Source: Delphinapterus leucas
Lineage: Eukaryota > Chordata > Mammalia > Artiodactyla > Monodontidae
Assembly (NCBI RefSeq): GCF_002288925.2
Contig: NW_022098001.1
Location: 16,398,256 to 16,462,255 of the forward strand
Length of the DNA: 64,000 bases
Direction of reading: 5' to 3'
In this document: one piece after another, positions 51,216 to 62,640 of the stretch
Position numbering within the stretch: the stretch's first letter is position 1
Layout: each line of letters opens with the position of its first letter
Notes under the pieces: model-generated
The model's input: the letters and a program-made list of their open reading frames with translations, nothing else
Told to the model about the DNA's origin: nothing
Databases searched by the model: none
Translations under genes and position numbers: made by a program

Positions 51216-52669
51216 AGTGGATTTGCTTAAGAAATTGCAGGAAGTGGAAGAAATGTGATCTGATGGCAGAACTTTGAGGAATATCAACGTTTAAGAAGTA
51301 AAGAATGACAGCAAAATGCATGGAAATGGCTAAGAAAGAGTGCCCAGAGATGCATAAACTGATTAAAGACAGAGGGGCAGAGTGGTGTAATGGAAACCTA
51401 TAGTCGACAATTTCAAAACAAAGGGAGTAATGGACCATGTCAGACAAAACAGAGACATCTGTCCAATAATGTCCACTGATCATTACAATTAGGATTGTTC
51501 TTCAAGAGTGTTTCAGTGGGGTGTTAGCAGTAAAAGCCAGACTTAAGTCCATGAAGAAATGCATAAGGCTAAGTAGCAATAACTCAATCCCAAGAAATAA
51601 GAATTACAAGGAAGAGGAGAGAAGGGCTGATATAAGAATGGGGTGTGGTCAAGGTAGGAATTTTATTTAAGATGCAGGATATTTATTTATTTATGTTTCT
51701 AAGCTATTATATTACTCTAATAGAAAAATGAGGTTGAAGGCCCAGGACAGAGAAGATAATTGATGGAGGAAATCACAAAAACAGGTAGAAGGGAATTGAT
51801 TCAATGCAGCAATTGGAAGGGACAGGACCATTTTACTCTGTAAGACTAACAAGAAGAGGAGAGATTAATTCTGTACATGTAAATAAGTTGGTAGATAAAG
51901 AGGACAAGGTTGAGAGAGAGCATACATATGAGCTCATCTCTCTCTTCAAAGTAGGAAACTTTCTCTAAAAATAGTCCCAAGAGCTCTCTTTATCACCATT
52001 TGTACTCCTATGGAACTATTTTTCAATGATTTCTTAAAAATGCCCTAGATTGCCTTTTATTTCTACACAAAACACACACATAATTTTTAATCAAACTATT
52101 TACTTCCTTGAAAATTTAACTTGAGTACACATTGTCCAGCACATATACATAAAGTGGGCTCACGCTATGGCTGAAGAATAAATATAGATTCAGTAGTAAA
52201 TTCAAGCACTCTAGAATATCACATAGCAATATACATGATTAGAAAATTACAAGAAAAGTTAAATTAAAAGAATAAATAATAGAAAGAAATGAAGAATCAT
52301 TGACTGTTTTCAGCTCATCAGGAAAAGACATGAGCAATTGGATAGGCTTTTAATTCTTTGAGATTTTCCTGTATTAACTAAAAAGAAAAAGGAAGAGAAG
52401 AAGAGAGAGAAGAGAGAAAAGAAAGATACAAATGTTGAAAAATAAATATTATTTTGCTGCCTTTTGAATCCTCCATGACACCCAACATGGTGCTTGGTAT
52501 ATGACAGGCATCAGTAAATATATATCAATGGGTTGACAAAGGAGTCATATACGTGATACACAGAAAAATATGTAACTCCTTCGCAATAGCATCACTGCTA
52601 ATAGTGAAGAACCCCTGAGAATTAATTAAAATAAGAACTGGAGCAGCACTCTAGGGACATTGTGAACCC
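51216..52669. other. Unassigned stretch
   Basis: Mixed AT-rich and purine-rich sequence. A short L2- or MIR-like end lies near 52480-52530 (GGTGCTTGGTATATGACAGG). No gene seen. Confidence 0.4.
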
Positions 52670-53200
52670 ATGTGAAAAGGCCACATGATAGCTCCTTCCT
52701 GCCCCAAGGCCTCTAGGTGTTTTGACAGGCTTTATAATTGTGTCGCCAAGTGCTTTGCTGTGGATTATGGGCCTTTGCCTGCTCTCAGAGCCTGCTCAAT
52801 GGTGCAGGGGCCCATGGGAAATACAGCCAGCCCTGTTTGGCTTTGGCTCAATTTCCACTTCTATAGATAGCCATAAAACTCAAAGACAATCTAAGGAAGC
52901 AAGATATTTTGTAAACAGGAAAACAGGATTGCCATTTGTCCTGGTTTCACCCCAATGGTGGGAGCAAATATAGTGATCCCCTTGCAACAAAACAAAAATT
53001 TCCCCTAAAAGCTCCATTCCTCCTCTTCAGGGACCTGCCTGGAGCCTGGCTGAGAATGTGCAGTTTGGCCAGAGCAGTCTTTGCTTTCTCTTCCCTTTCC
53101 TTCCCCATCCTGTATAAGGGACTGACAAATATTAACTTACAAGCTCAGGCAAAGATCTTGTTCCTGATTCAGTCCTGCTCACTAAAGCTGCAGTAAGGTA
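52670..53200 (+). other. Unassigned GC-richer segment, LTR-like features
   Basis: This stretch stands out in composition. It contains a TATA-like TGTATAAGGG at 53111-53120 preceded by a pyrimidine-rich run, as in some retroviral LTR promoters. Three short plus-strand open frames overlap it but show no domain. I cannot match it to a known LTR, and no terminal pair or target duplication is clear. Confidence 0.2.
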
Positions 53201-53274
53201 CAATTCTGTATCATATACTTCAAAGTTGCTAAGAGGCTAGATCTTAAATGTTCTCACCACAGAAAAAGAAATAA

Positions 53275-53430
53275 TTATGTGACATGATAGAGATGTTAGC
53301 TGACACTATGATGGTGATCACATTGCATTTTAAAATGTATCAAATCAACACATTGTACACCTTAAACTTACATAATGTTACATGTCAATTATATCTCAAT
53401 AAAATAAACAAACAAGCACAAAAAAAAGAT
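53275..53430 (+). mobile_element. Old L1 3' end fragment
   Basis: Ends with the old L1 pattern ACACATTGTACACCTTAAAC and TTATATCTCAATAAAATAAA, then an A-rich tail. Confidence 0.7.
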
Positions 53431-53954
53431 TTGCTAGCAGTGCAGTTACATGAAGTCAGTTCTAAGAGTTTCAGACACCTCTCAGTCCATCAAACTATGG
53501 TGGTTTTCCTGGTTAAGTCCTTTTCTGTAGTTTCCAAATCCACAGGCATGGCTTTTGTCCAGATGTCTGATTCGCTCTCCATTTCTCCTCTGGGCTGTTC
53601 TTTGTGTTCTGATTACTGATTTACTATCAGCTTCCTTGGTCCTTCCCAACCCCTCCTCTCCGCAGTTCCACCCCTGCCAGTACTTTTTCAAACACTGTTT
53701 TAGGGGAAAGGACTGGAATGTTGAAGACATATCCACTTAAGACACCTTCATCTGAGGAAGAAAGAAAGTTTGCAAATTTATTTAACTAACAATTATTTAG
53801 CACCTGCTAAATTTTTAAGAAATTTTCTGAAGGTAGAAAAGTAACAGAAATTCTGTTTACAAAAGAACAGTTCTCCCTTTGCATATATAACAGAATTAGT
53901 TTAATTAATGTGTGAAGAAAGTGGTCAAGGGAAAAAATATAAGATGGTGAAGCA
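53431..53954. other. Unassigned stretch
   Basis: Includes overlapping open frames of 61-111 codons on both strands (53284-53740) without any domain. I see no gene. Confidence 0.4.
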
Positions 53955-54460
53955 CTGCATCACAGTGGTCCTCATCAGAAAAATTCAAAAGAAAATACAA
54001 TTTCAGAAACTTCCACTTCTAGAAATTGTCTACTGGAATAAAAACATAATAATATAAGGATATTTATCAAAGCAGAATTTGTCACAGCAAACCACTGGAA
54101 ATGACCTTTGTACCCGCCAGTGGAAAATGGTTGAATAAAATACATATTCACACCATGGAATATTACATAGATATTTGCAAGGTCTAGAAAGCTATTTAAG
54201 ATATGATGTTAATTTTTTTAAAAAGGAGTTGAATAGTACCAGCTATAATTTAATCCTATTTCTCCTTTAAAAAGTGTGACCTTTGTCTGTATTTCTATCG
54301 GTGTGTCTATGATTTTTTATGCATTGGATAAAGTATAGAAGAACAGATACCAAATTGTTCACATTGGTTATGTCATGTAAGAGATTAGGAGGTTAACACA
54401 TCTGTATTGTTGATGTTTTTAAATTTGCATTACATTTGTAATTTTAAAATTAAAATACCT
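53955..54460 (+). mobile_element. Old L1 3' end fragment
   Basis: Diverged L1 words: CACTTCTAGAAATTGTCTAC, GGTTGAATAAAATACAT, CACCATGGAATATTACATAG, followed by a long, decayed 3' UTR. Confidence 0.65.
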
Positions 54461-54779
54461 AAAAATTTCAAAATACCTCAGCTCATCCAGAATTTTGACA
54501 TCCCAATGGATTATATGAGAAGGCTTAAGAATAAATAAAATATATGATTTTGCGGCAGGAAATAGTTGTAAACTCATTTAACCTCTTCAAATTCTTGGAA
54601 ATAGGACATGTAATTTTGTTCCATTTACAAAGATATTTGTTCTACTACTCTATCTCTCTTACCACATTAGGAGACCTTAGCAGTGTTGATCCATTTTGAA
54701 GATCCACACAAATTTTAAATAAAGAAGTAGCATGCCTACTTACTTCCCTTCTGATCACTGTCCCTTGTTAATTTTATTT

Positions 54780-54990
54780 TTTATTTATTTATTTTTTTGT
54801 GGTACACGGGCCTCTCACTGTTGTGGCCTCTCCCGTTGCGGAGCACAGGCTCTGGACGCGCAGGCTCAGCGGCCATGACTCACCGGCCCAGCCACTCTGC
54901 GGCATGTGGGATCTTCCCGGACCGGGGCACGAACCCGTGTCCCCTGCATCAGCAGGCGGACTCTCAACCACTGCACCACCGGGGAAGCCC
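54780..54990 (-). mobile_element. CHR-type SINE
   Basis: Inverted SINE with a TTTATTTATT-type tail and GTGGTACACGGGCCTCTC, ending in CCACCGGGGAAGCCC. The flanks CTTGTTAATTTT (from 54764) and CTTGTTAGCTTTT (from 54991) are probably the target duplication, with two changes. Confidence 0.92.
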
Positions 54991-55009
54991 CTTGTTAGCT
55001 TTTGAATCA

Positions 55010-55532
55010 AATGTTTTTTTTTTCTAGAAGGAACTGCATTCCCATTTTTAAGGGGGGGTGAACACAGATCCTTTATAGGAATGGTCTTGTCTGCTGGCCA
55101 CTGAACATGTGTTAAATTCAAGCATGCTACCCTGACATGCAGAAAAATAAGGCCATTCTTCTATGCATTAATAATTTGTGAAATCTGAATCTTTTCTGTG
55201 TATCAAGTATTTCATTTCAAAATTTTTAATTGGGACAAAAACCTAAAAACATTGAAAATGATAGACCGCTTTTAGGCAGTAAAACAGTTCTTCATGATTT
55301 TCTCCTCTGTCATTTTCACGGTTGACTTGTCATTCTCATGAAATGGCAGGACTGCTCATAGATTGACTGCCATGGTTAGCATCTCATTGGAAGGTATGAT
55401 TTAAAAGAGTTTCATATAAACTAAGAGATGTTTACTAAGATACTGGGATCTAGAGCTGTAGAGGTTGAGAATTTTTAAAAATCTTAATTTCTATATATAC
55501 AATTCAGTACTGCTTCCAAGGCAGTTTCCTTA
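55010..55532. other. Unassigned stretch
   Basis: AT-rich; no gene and no named repeat seen. Confidence 0.4.
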
Positions 55533-55543
55533 CACACACACAT

Positions 55544-55575
<32 letters not shown>
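55533..55575. repeat. (CA)n microsatellite
   Basis: About 20 CA units with one interruption (ATGC). A second CA tract lies about 360 bp further on. Confidence 0.95.
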
Positions 55576-55577
<2 letters not shown>

Positions 55578-55639
55578 CATGTATTTTATTGTAGCTAAAT
55601 ATTGTGAACTGGAAGCTTACCATCAACCTAGTCCTCATT

Positions 55640-55775
55640 TTCTAAAATTATATTCTAACTGTTAAACACCTCAGTTCAGGAATCTACTTTGTGCTCCAGT
55701 ATGTTAATTCTTTATCACAATATTGTGTACATAGAAAGTGTTCAATAAATATTTGTTGAACGGGTAACAGAATTT
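55640..55775 (+). repeat. L2 LINE 3' end fragment
   Basis: Ends with GTGTTCAATAAATATTTGTTGAACG, the typical L2 3' end. Confidence 0.55.
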
Positions 55776-55909
55776 AGTTATACAGTTCTATAAAACTTGT
55801 TATGACTCAGGCATGGTATTTTTCTCCTCAACTCAGTACAGCTGCAATACTAATGAATGATAGAACAAAGTTCTGAAAATAGGTAAATGATTTTGATGCT
55901 AAAAATCTG

Positions 55910-55925
55910 ATGTGTGTGTGCCCAT

Positions 55926-55960
<35 letters not shown>
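55910..55960. repeat. (TG)n-(CA)n compound microsatellite
   Basis: TGTGTGTGTG is followed after a short spacer (CCCATACG) by about 15 CA units. The two arms are complementary and could pair as a hairpin. Confidence 0.9.
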
Positions 55961-56344
55961 ACACCTGTATAAAGCTTTGTACATAAAACAAAACCTATAT
56001 AAAATATTAAATAATGCAATACCTTTTCTTTTAAATTAGCACTTCTTGCTTCCAAAATAGGCTAAGTAATGCAAAAACTTTAGAGAGAATCAAAGTCAAA
56101 TTAAAAAAAATGACAAAAGGGGTGTTTTAAAAGTTTCTATAAATCAGTATTTTGAGGAAAGGATGTTAATAGAACAAGTAATGTTGATTGTTTCATTAAA
56201 AAATTAGTTTATTACAAGTGGTTATAGTATAGGTTAAGTTTCTCTTTTCCAAATTTATCAAGGGTCAGAGGGCACTCTCAGTGAGTGATTAGGTATTTGG
56301 GAGTCTGTGCAGCCAGGAGGTCTAAAGCTAACAGTCCTCTAGGA

Positions 56345-56584
56345 CAGCTGTCCCCAATTTTTTTGGCACCAGGGACCAGTTTCATGGAAGACAATTTTTC
56401 CATGCAAGCAGTCGGGGGGAATTGTTCAGGCGATAACGCCAGTGATGGGGAGCCATGGGGAGCCATGGAGAATGGTACATGAAGCACCCCTTGCTCGCCC
56501 GCCACTCACCTTCTGCTGTGCGTCTCGGTTCCTAACAGGCCACGGACCAGTACCAGTCCGCAGTCCAGGGGTTGGGGACCCCTG
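56345..56584 (+). mobile_element. MER1-type hAT-Charlie non-autonomous transposon
   Basis: A 240-bp element with inverted ends: CAGCTGTCCCCAA on the left and TTGGGGACCCCTG on the right. Inside are GGCACCAGGGACCAGTTTC and GGCCACGGACCAGTACCAG, words of the MER1/Charlie3 group. A perfect 8-bp target duplication, CTCTAGGA, lies at 56337-56344 and 56585-56592, as hAT transposases make. It has no coding capacity and would have been moved by a transposase supplied elsewhere. Confidence 0.92.
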
Positions 56585-56592
56585 CTCTAGGA

Positions 56593-57394
56593 GCAAAAAG
56601 GAAATCATATACAATTTAACATTTTCAGGAATATCCATTTTTCTTCTCCCTGTTTTTCTCTTTTACCCACTCATTTTTTTTTTCTCTCTTCACTGTGTAT
56701 CTAATCATAAATAATCCTTTTCTTGGCTGCTAGAAACATCTCTTTTTAGCTCTTCTTTCTGCCCCTGATGGGAGGAGCTGCCTTTTTTTCTCAGAACCAG
56801 AGACCAGGGCACAGACTGGTGAGTAAATCCAAGTTCTGCAAGCACCTACTCATGTCTGTGATTCTGAATTCATAACGTCTTTCATCCTTAGCAGTAAAAC
56901 TGGGGGAAAATAGTTTCTCTCTTTTTGAGTCAGGCTGCATTGCTTACATGAATCCAGAACCTCTTTCAATTCTCTTGATTTGACACTTGCTTGCCTCTCT
57001 GGCAGAATAGAGCTTTCCTACTTTTTTCAAGAAATTTGTCAGTCTCTGAAAGTGTCCCTAAACACCTCCCCCCACCAAAAAATGACAACAAAAAAACAGC
57101 CTGATCAGTTAATGGTAAATGAATCAGAAACCTGCGGATTAAATTCCCCTTAAAAACACAAGGGTTTAAAAATTAAGCAGAAAATTACTGAGTGAAATAT
57201 TTTTTTGCCAAATCCCAAATGTTTGAAAAATAGTTCAAGATGTTAGTTGAACCTGAAATGCGCTCTAGTTACCCCTCCATATTTAATTCAGGCAAAATTA
57301 ATTCTTACCAGCTGAATGCTGTACTTAGTAGACTTGGTAAGAAAAAAACAAAACAAAACAATATAGAAGAAACTTCTATTATAATTTTTTTAAT
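56593..57394. other. Unassigned stretch, one exon-like segment
   Basis: No repeat family seen. At 56750-56818 a 69-bp segment is framed by TCTTTTTAG on the left and a strong donor-like GTGAGT on the right, and is open in two frames. There is no partner exon, so I do not call it an exon. Confidence 0.3.
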
Positions 57395-57545
57395 TTAAAA
57401 TTTGTCCAGCTTTATTGAGGTATAATTGACCTATAATATTGTGTAAATTTAAGGTGTACAATGTTGATTTCATACACTTATGTATTACAAACTGATTATC
57501 ACCACAGCATTAGCTGACACTGTATCCTGTCACAAAATTGCCGTT
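57395..57545 (-). mobile_element. Old L1 3' end fragment
   Basis: Inverted old L1 3' end: CTTTATTGAGGTATAATTG, AATTTAAGGTGTACAATG, ending near CACAAAATTG. Confidence 0.7.
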
Positions 57546-57901
57546 TCTTTTGTTTGGTGAGACCATTTAAGACCTATAATTTTTAGTATATAATCATTCA
57601 AACGGAAAACAAATTACTTTTGCTAAAGACTTTCTAGGAAGATGCGATGACTCCATTACAGCCTTTCCAAGCCACCTAAGTCACACCCCAAACTATATTT
57701 TGATAGGCTATTCATAAAGCCTACTATCTATCTCCTGTATCTTCTTATGATTTCAGTTTAGGTATTTTCTTTGGTAATATGGCCAACAAATATTGTGGGA
57801 TGATGGGAATAGGGAATAGCTGTGTCAAGAACGTGTTACTGGCCTTTAGTAATAATAAGGATTTCTATTTAGTTACTTCATCACCTGGCCTTGTAAGTAT
57901 T
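57546..57901. other. Unassigned stretch
   Basis: Nothing recognisable as gene or repeat. Confidence 0.4.
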
Positions 57902-57913
57902 GGTCTCCTCAAT

Positions 57914-58130
57914 TTTTATTTTATTTTATTTTATTTTTTCGGTACGCGGGCCTCTCACCGTTGTGGCCTGTCCCGATGCGGAGCACAGGCTCTGGACGCG
58001 CAGGCTCAGCGGCCATGACTCACCGGCCCAGCCACTCTGCGGCATGCGGGATTTTCCCGGACCGGGGCACGAACCCGTGTCCCCTGCATCGGCAGGCGGA
58101 CTCTCAACTACTGCGCCACCAGGGAAGACC
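57914..58130 (-). mobile_element. CHR-type SINE
   Basis: Inverted SINE with a TTTTA-repeat tail and CGGTACGCGGGCC, ending in CCAGGGAAGACC. It has a perfect 12-bp target duplication, GGTCTCCTCAAT, at 57902-57913 and 58131-58142. Confidence 0.95.
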
Positions 58131-58142
58131 GGTCTCCTCAAT

Positions 58143-58550
58143 CTTGATGAGAGATTCATCCTATCCTAACAGATAGGCCCAAGACTAGGTAACCAATAAA
58201 TAAGTATGTTTACTAAAAATTTAAAGTTGATCATAAAGAATGGACATAAATGATATACTTTTCCCCAAATAAATACCGTTCCTAGGTATAGAAGTCTGAT
58301 AAAGTCAAATGGATAAGGAGAATGAAAAAGAGAAATTGTTGGAGAGGGAAATAAAAGAAAGAGGGGATCCTTGACCACCCTCTGTCAAATCAAACACCTT
58401 ATGATTTGGGGCCAGTTTAGTTGTAACAGCATACATTTTAATGGGAAGAAACTTGAATTTCTAGGCTAGAGCAGATTCCTCATTTTTCAACTTGCAGGTA
58501 TTTCACTCAGTAGCTTTAGTTTAGAAAATTTTATGATAATAAGTGCAGTT
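58143..58550. other. Unassigned stretch
   Basis: AT-rich and purine-rich parts; no gene seen. Confidence 0.4.
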
Positions 58551-59065
58551 TATTAATTTTCTATTACTGCCATACCAAATTACCACAAACCTAGTGGCTT
58601 AAAGCAATACATATTTACTATTTTACAGTTAGGCAGGTAAGAAGTTAAGCATGGGTCTCGATGTGCCAAAATCAAGGTGTCAGCATGTCTCCATTCCCTT
58701 TGGAGGCTCCAGGGGACACGCCATTTCCATGTTTTTTCTAGTTTCTAAAGGCTGCTCACATTCTTGGGTTTATGGCCTTATTCCTCCATCTTCAAAGCCA
58801 GCAATGCTGCATCTCTTTGACCTTATATCTCTTTTTTTCTTCCCCCTCCCTCTTTTGTTTATAAGGATTCTTGTGATTAATTGGGCCCACCCAGATAATC
58901 CAAGATAATCTCTATATTATAAGGTTATCTTATTAGCAACTTGAATTCCATCTGTAATCTTAATCTCCCTTTGCCATGTAACATGACATACTCACAGCTT
59001 CCAGGGATTGGGGCATAGACATCTTGGGGGATGGAGCATGGGCATTATTTTGCCTACTACACATT
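58551..59065. repeat. Ancient interspersed repeat, possibly an LTR, unassigned
   Basis: Contains a well-known dispersed mammalian sequence: CAAATTACCACAAACCTAGT, ATCTTCAAAGCCAGCA, ATTGGGCCCACCCAGATAAT and CATTATTTTGCCTACTACAC. The length of about 500 bp and the way it ends suggest an old solo LTR, but I cannot name the family. Confidence 0.5.
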
Positions 59066-60449
59066 ACAATCTCACTTCTAGATGGAAGTTCTATGGGAGA
59101 GAGGGATTGGACTACTGCCTTTATGGCAAACTTTTTTTCTCCATGTTTCTATGGGAGTGGAATGATATAATAATAATCTGCCACCTTTAGTAATTTTGCC
59201 CAGTGATTTCCAAACTAGAAATGTGTCTTATCTCCTGCTTAGAATCCAAACATTGATTTACTATGGTCAGGCCAATACATGAACTAAAAGAACCAATAAA
59301 TCTTAAATTACTGAGTGACTAATGTGTGCTTAGAAGTGGACTCCTGACTAACATTTGTACAGTGTTTGGGAGATTTGGAAACCAAGACCCTAAAACAGAC
59401 AAAAGTGGATCTACATTATAATTGAGTTGGAGACATTATCTCCTAGTGGTTCACAGTGTTTCCTGAACATAAGTTTAAAACATTTTGGCAATGAGAATAA
59501 AGAAATACAGTCGAAAATAAACTTTTAAATAAGAATGGGAAAAGTATTGACCTTTATGTGAATGTTATAAAAACTAAGCATTGTAGTAAATCCTAATCTC
59601 CTGAATTCAGAAATATAAAGTTAGGAAGGAAAACAAAATATTTAATGAGTTTTTAGAGGCACAAATAGTACTAAAAAATGAAATATGGCAAAATTTTCTC
59701 ACTATATTCAATACAACTGGAATGATACAATTTTCAATTCATTTTCAGACATTAACCACATCAAGTGTACATTTGACTTTCTCATATGTATTAATATCAT
59801 CTAATTTTCTTTCTGTCATCTCACCTTCTATATTGTTTCTCTATATTATGAAGTGCTTAGCCAAATGAGCACCAGCTCATAGGTCACTCATTCTTTCTTT
59901 ACAGGAAGAATAAATAATAAATAAAAATTAAATGTATTTATAACTTATGAATATTAACATACTACATATAATATACGTAAATAAATTAAAAGGAATTAAT
60001 CAGTAAATGAAAAAATTTGTAAGAAAATATTAAAAATAGCTTTGAGTAAATATTTACCTCAATGTTCAGATTCTCAGTAAAACAATACTTTAAAAGTACT
60101 AAAAGAGAATGCCAATCTGAATCAGTATCTAGCTACCCAGAGATTTTATAAAATCCTGTTTGGCCATACATGGCTATACATTGTGATTTCCAATTTTCTC
60201 TAAGTCCTGAGTGGGAACATCTAGCTGTCAGAGGGAGACAATGTATTAATATAAGTTTCCATAGTGGGAAGTATGGCCCAGTCTCTCACCTATTTTATGA
60301 CTCTTTGCAAGTTATAAAGGTATTTACATGCTGGGAAGTCAAAATAAATGTCACTGAATTATGAAGGAGGTCTTATAGTGAAAGTTGTTTATTATTATTA
60401 GCTATAGGAATGTCTATTAATTTACTGAGAAAAAAATGACCGGCTGCTT
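59066..60449. other. Unassigned stretch
   Basis: AT-rich with no coding signal and no repeat that I can name. Confidence 0.4.
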
Positions 60450-60640
60450 TTTTAAGCCCATTATATACATCGTTTAATTTATCTCTTAAAAGTACAAGGA
60501 TATAGGTGTCATTATGTGAACTTCACAGTTGAGGTTCAAAGAAATGGCTAACTAGCCTGCCATAGGCTCTTACAGTTGATTCCAAACAACACGCCCTTCT
60601 GCTAGTCTCTAGCTCTAACCCTAACTACGTTAAAACCAAC
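60450..60640 (-). repeat. MIR SINE
   Basis: Inverted MIR: CATTATATACATCGTTTAAT, TCACAGTTGAGGTTCAAAG, then AGCCTGCCATAGGCTCTTAC. Diverged. Confidence 0.6.
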
Positions 60641-61411
60641 AAGGCATATCTTTTTAAAAATATTAAACTAATAAAATCCCTTTGATGGGCTTCAACAAAG
60701 CCCAAGGGAGTGTTGCACCTTCCTCTGTTCTGTTATAAAAATGGACAAGAAGTCTTTACACGCTAAATGAGTGCAGTTCAACTGGTTCATTTTTCCCCTT
60801 TCCCTGATGCACAATCCTACTGAAATCCTACACCAACTTTAAAATTATTTCTGGAGAAAGTGGAAAAGATGACATTTGGGTCACTTACTGTAGAAAAGAG
60901 AAGATGGAGTTAAAACTGAATACTGAGGTGCATAAGCAAAGAAAATGATCTTAAACCACTACCTTCTCCTTTGATGTAACATAAAGGCCAGTAATTAGCT
61001 TCAAAAATCACTGGGCTTAGTTTCCAAAATATTGTGAGCTTTTTTCCCCTCTCCAGTTCTTTAAATCCAATAGTGTTCTAAAATTATTAAGGACCAATTC
61101 CACCTGAGGAATGCCCTGGAAATTTTAACCTTAAAGAGTGTTTTTCTAATTATTTTGATTTGTTCTTGAGGGCACATATACAAAAACACAAGGAAGAAGT
61201 GAAACCTGACACCTTTGAAAAATTGAAATCATTATTCAAATATAAGGTATTATTTTTATCATCAACTTTTTTCCCAATAATTTCATCAGGATAGATTTTC
61301 AATGGAATTATATAATTTTCTTAGCAATATTGTTTTGTTCTTCCTAATATGTATCTATCTCACAGCACAAAAGTATTTTGGTGAGTGTTTATGTTAATAT
61401 GGTTACAACTT
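60641..61411. other. Unassigned stretch
   Basis: No gene and no named repeat seen. Confidence 0.4.
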
Positions 61412-61422
61412 TGTAGTTTTTT

Positions 61423-61636
61423 GTTTGTTTATTTTTGTTTTTTTGCTGTACGCGGGCCTCTCACCGTTGTGGCCTCTCCCGTTGCGGAGCACAGGCTCCG
61501 GACGCGCAGGCTCAGCGGCCATGGCTCACGGGCCCAGCCGCTCCGCGGCATGTGGGATCTTCCCGGACCGGGGCACGAACCCGTGTCCGCTGCATTGGCA
61601 GGCGGACTCTCAACCACTGCGCCACCAGGGAAGCCC
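61423..61636 (-). mobile_element. CHR-type SINE, best preserved in window
   Basis: The inverted SINE is rich in intact CpGs (GTACGCGGG, CTCCGGACGCGCAGG, CCGCTCCGCGGC), which marks it as young because methylated CpGs decay quickly. It ends in CCACCAGGGAAGCCC. The target duplication TGTAGTTTTTT lies at 61412-61422 and 61637-61647. Confidence 0.95.
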
Positions 61637-61647
61637 TGTAGTTTTTT

Positions 61648-62074
61648 TAATGTATATAATTTAAGGATTTGAGTCCAAATTCAAGAATAATCATATCGCA
61701 CTTCTCTTCTATACTCTTTTTCTATATATTCTTTCATTTGATCTTCAAGGAATCAGGAAGCCCACAATATAGGCAGGACCTGCTGCTCCTTTCATGCCAC
61801 AAGCTCTCCCCAAGTGCTATTATTAACGATCAAAATTCCAACAGCCTAATGCCCTTCTCTTATATGCTGCTTGCTGATGATTTCTTAATCACTCTTTTCA
61901 GCCCAGAAACCTCCCCTGAGTTTCTGACTGAAGCATCTGGTTTTCTGCTGGCATCTCTACCTGGATATCCCATAGGAACCTAAAACTCAACACACCTGAA
62001 CACTTGTCACCTTTCCCATAACACCAACTTTGCTTCCACCATTCTTGGGTCAGATTTAGTGAGTCCTCGACTTT
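61648..62074. other. Unassigned stretch, may include diverged L2
   Basis: From about 61780 the pyrimidine-rich style resembles the L2 that follows, but I cannot align it with confidence. A 104-codon open frame (61669-61983) shows no domain. Confidence 0.35.
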
Positions 62075-62640
62075 GTATCCTTGACTCATCTCTATTTTTG
62101 CAGATTTTACTTCCCAAGTATTTCTTGGCTGTTCTCAAACTTTTCTCCGAGCTCACCAGCAAGAGACTTCTAATAGTCTCCTTTAAATCTACCCTTCACA
62201 GAGTCATTCAAGTGAATTATTTCAAACCTAAATATGACCATAGCACCTTCCACAAAGTTCTCCATTGTCTCCAGAATTAAGTTCAGTTCCTTAATGAGTG
62301 ATATAGACTCTCTATGAGTCATCCTTTACCCTTCCAGCATTTTGTTTCCCTACTCAAATTAGCCGGAGTCGAAGTTGATCAGTGTTGTTTTGTCTCATCA
62401 CTTGTCACATTTTGTACTCTGGCAACATCGCATAGCCTGAGCCCTTAAAAGAGCCCTGTTTCCTAATGTTCTTTTTCCCCTTGAACGGCCCCAATCCCAC
62501 TGTAAGAAGATTCTAAGGCCTAGTTAATATGTCACATTTTCCCGGAAGCTTTTCCGAAGCCCCTTCCTGTATCCACATCCACATAAGATGAATTCTCTGT
62601 TCCCACAAACTATGTGCCTTTCATTACAAATGGGCACAGG
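62075..62640 (+). repeat. L2 LINE 3' region
   Basis: L2 words in order: TCTAATAGTCTCCTTTAAAT, CAAAGTTCTCCATTGTCTCC, AATTAAGTTCAGTTCCTTAA, CATTTTCCCGGAAGC and ACTATGTGCCTTTCATTAC. No open frame of the L2 protein remains. Confidence 0.65.
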
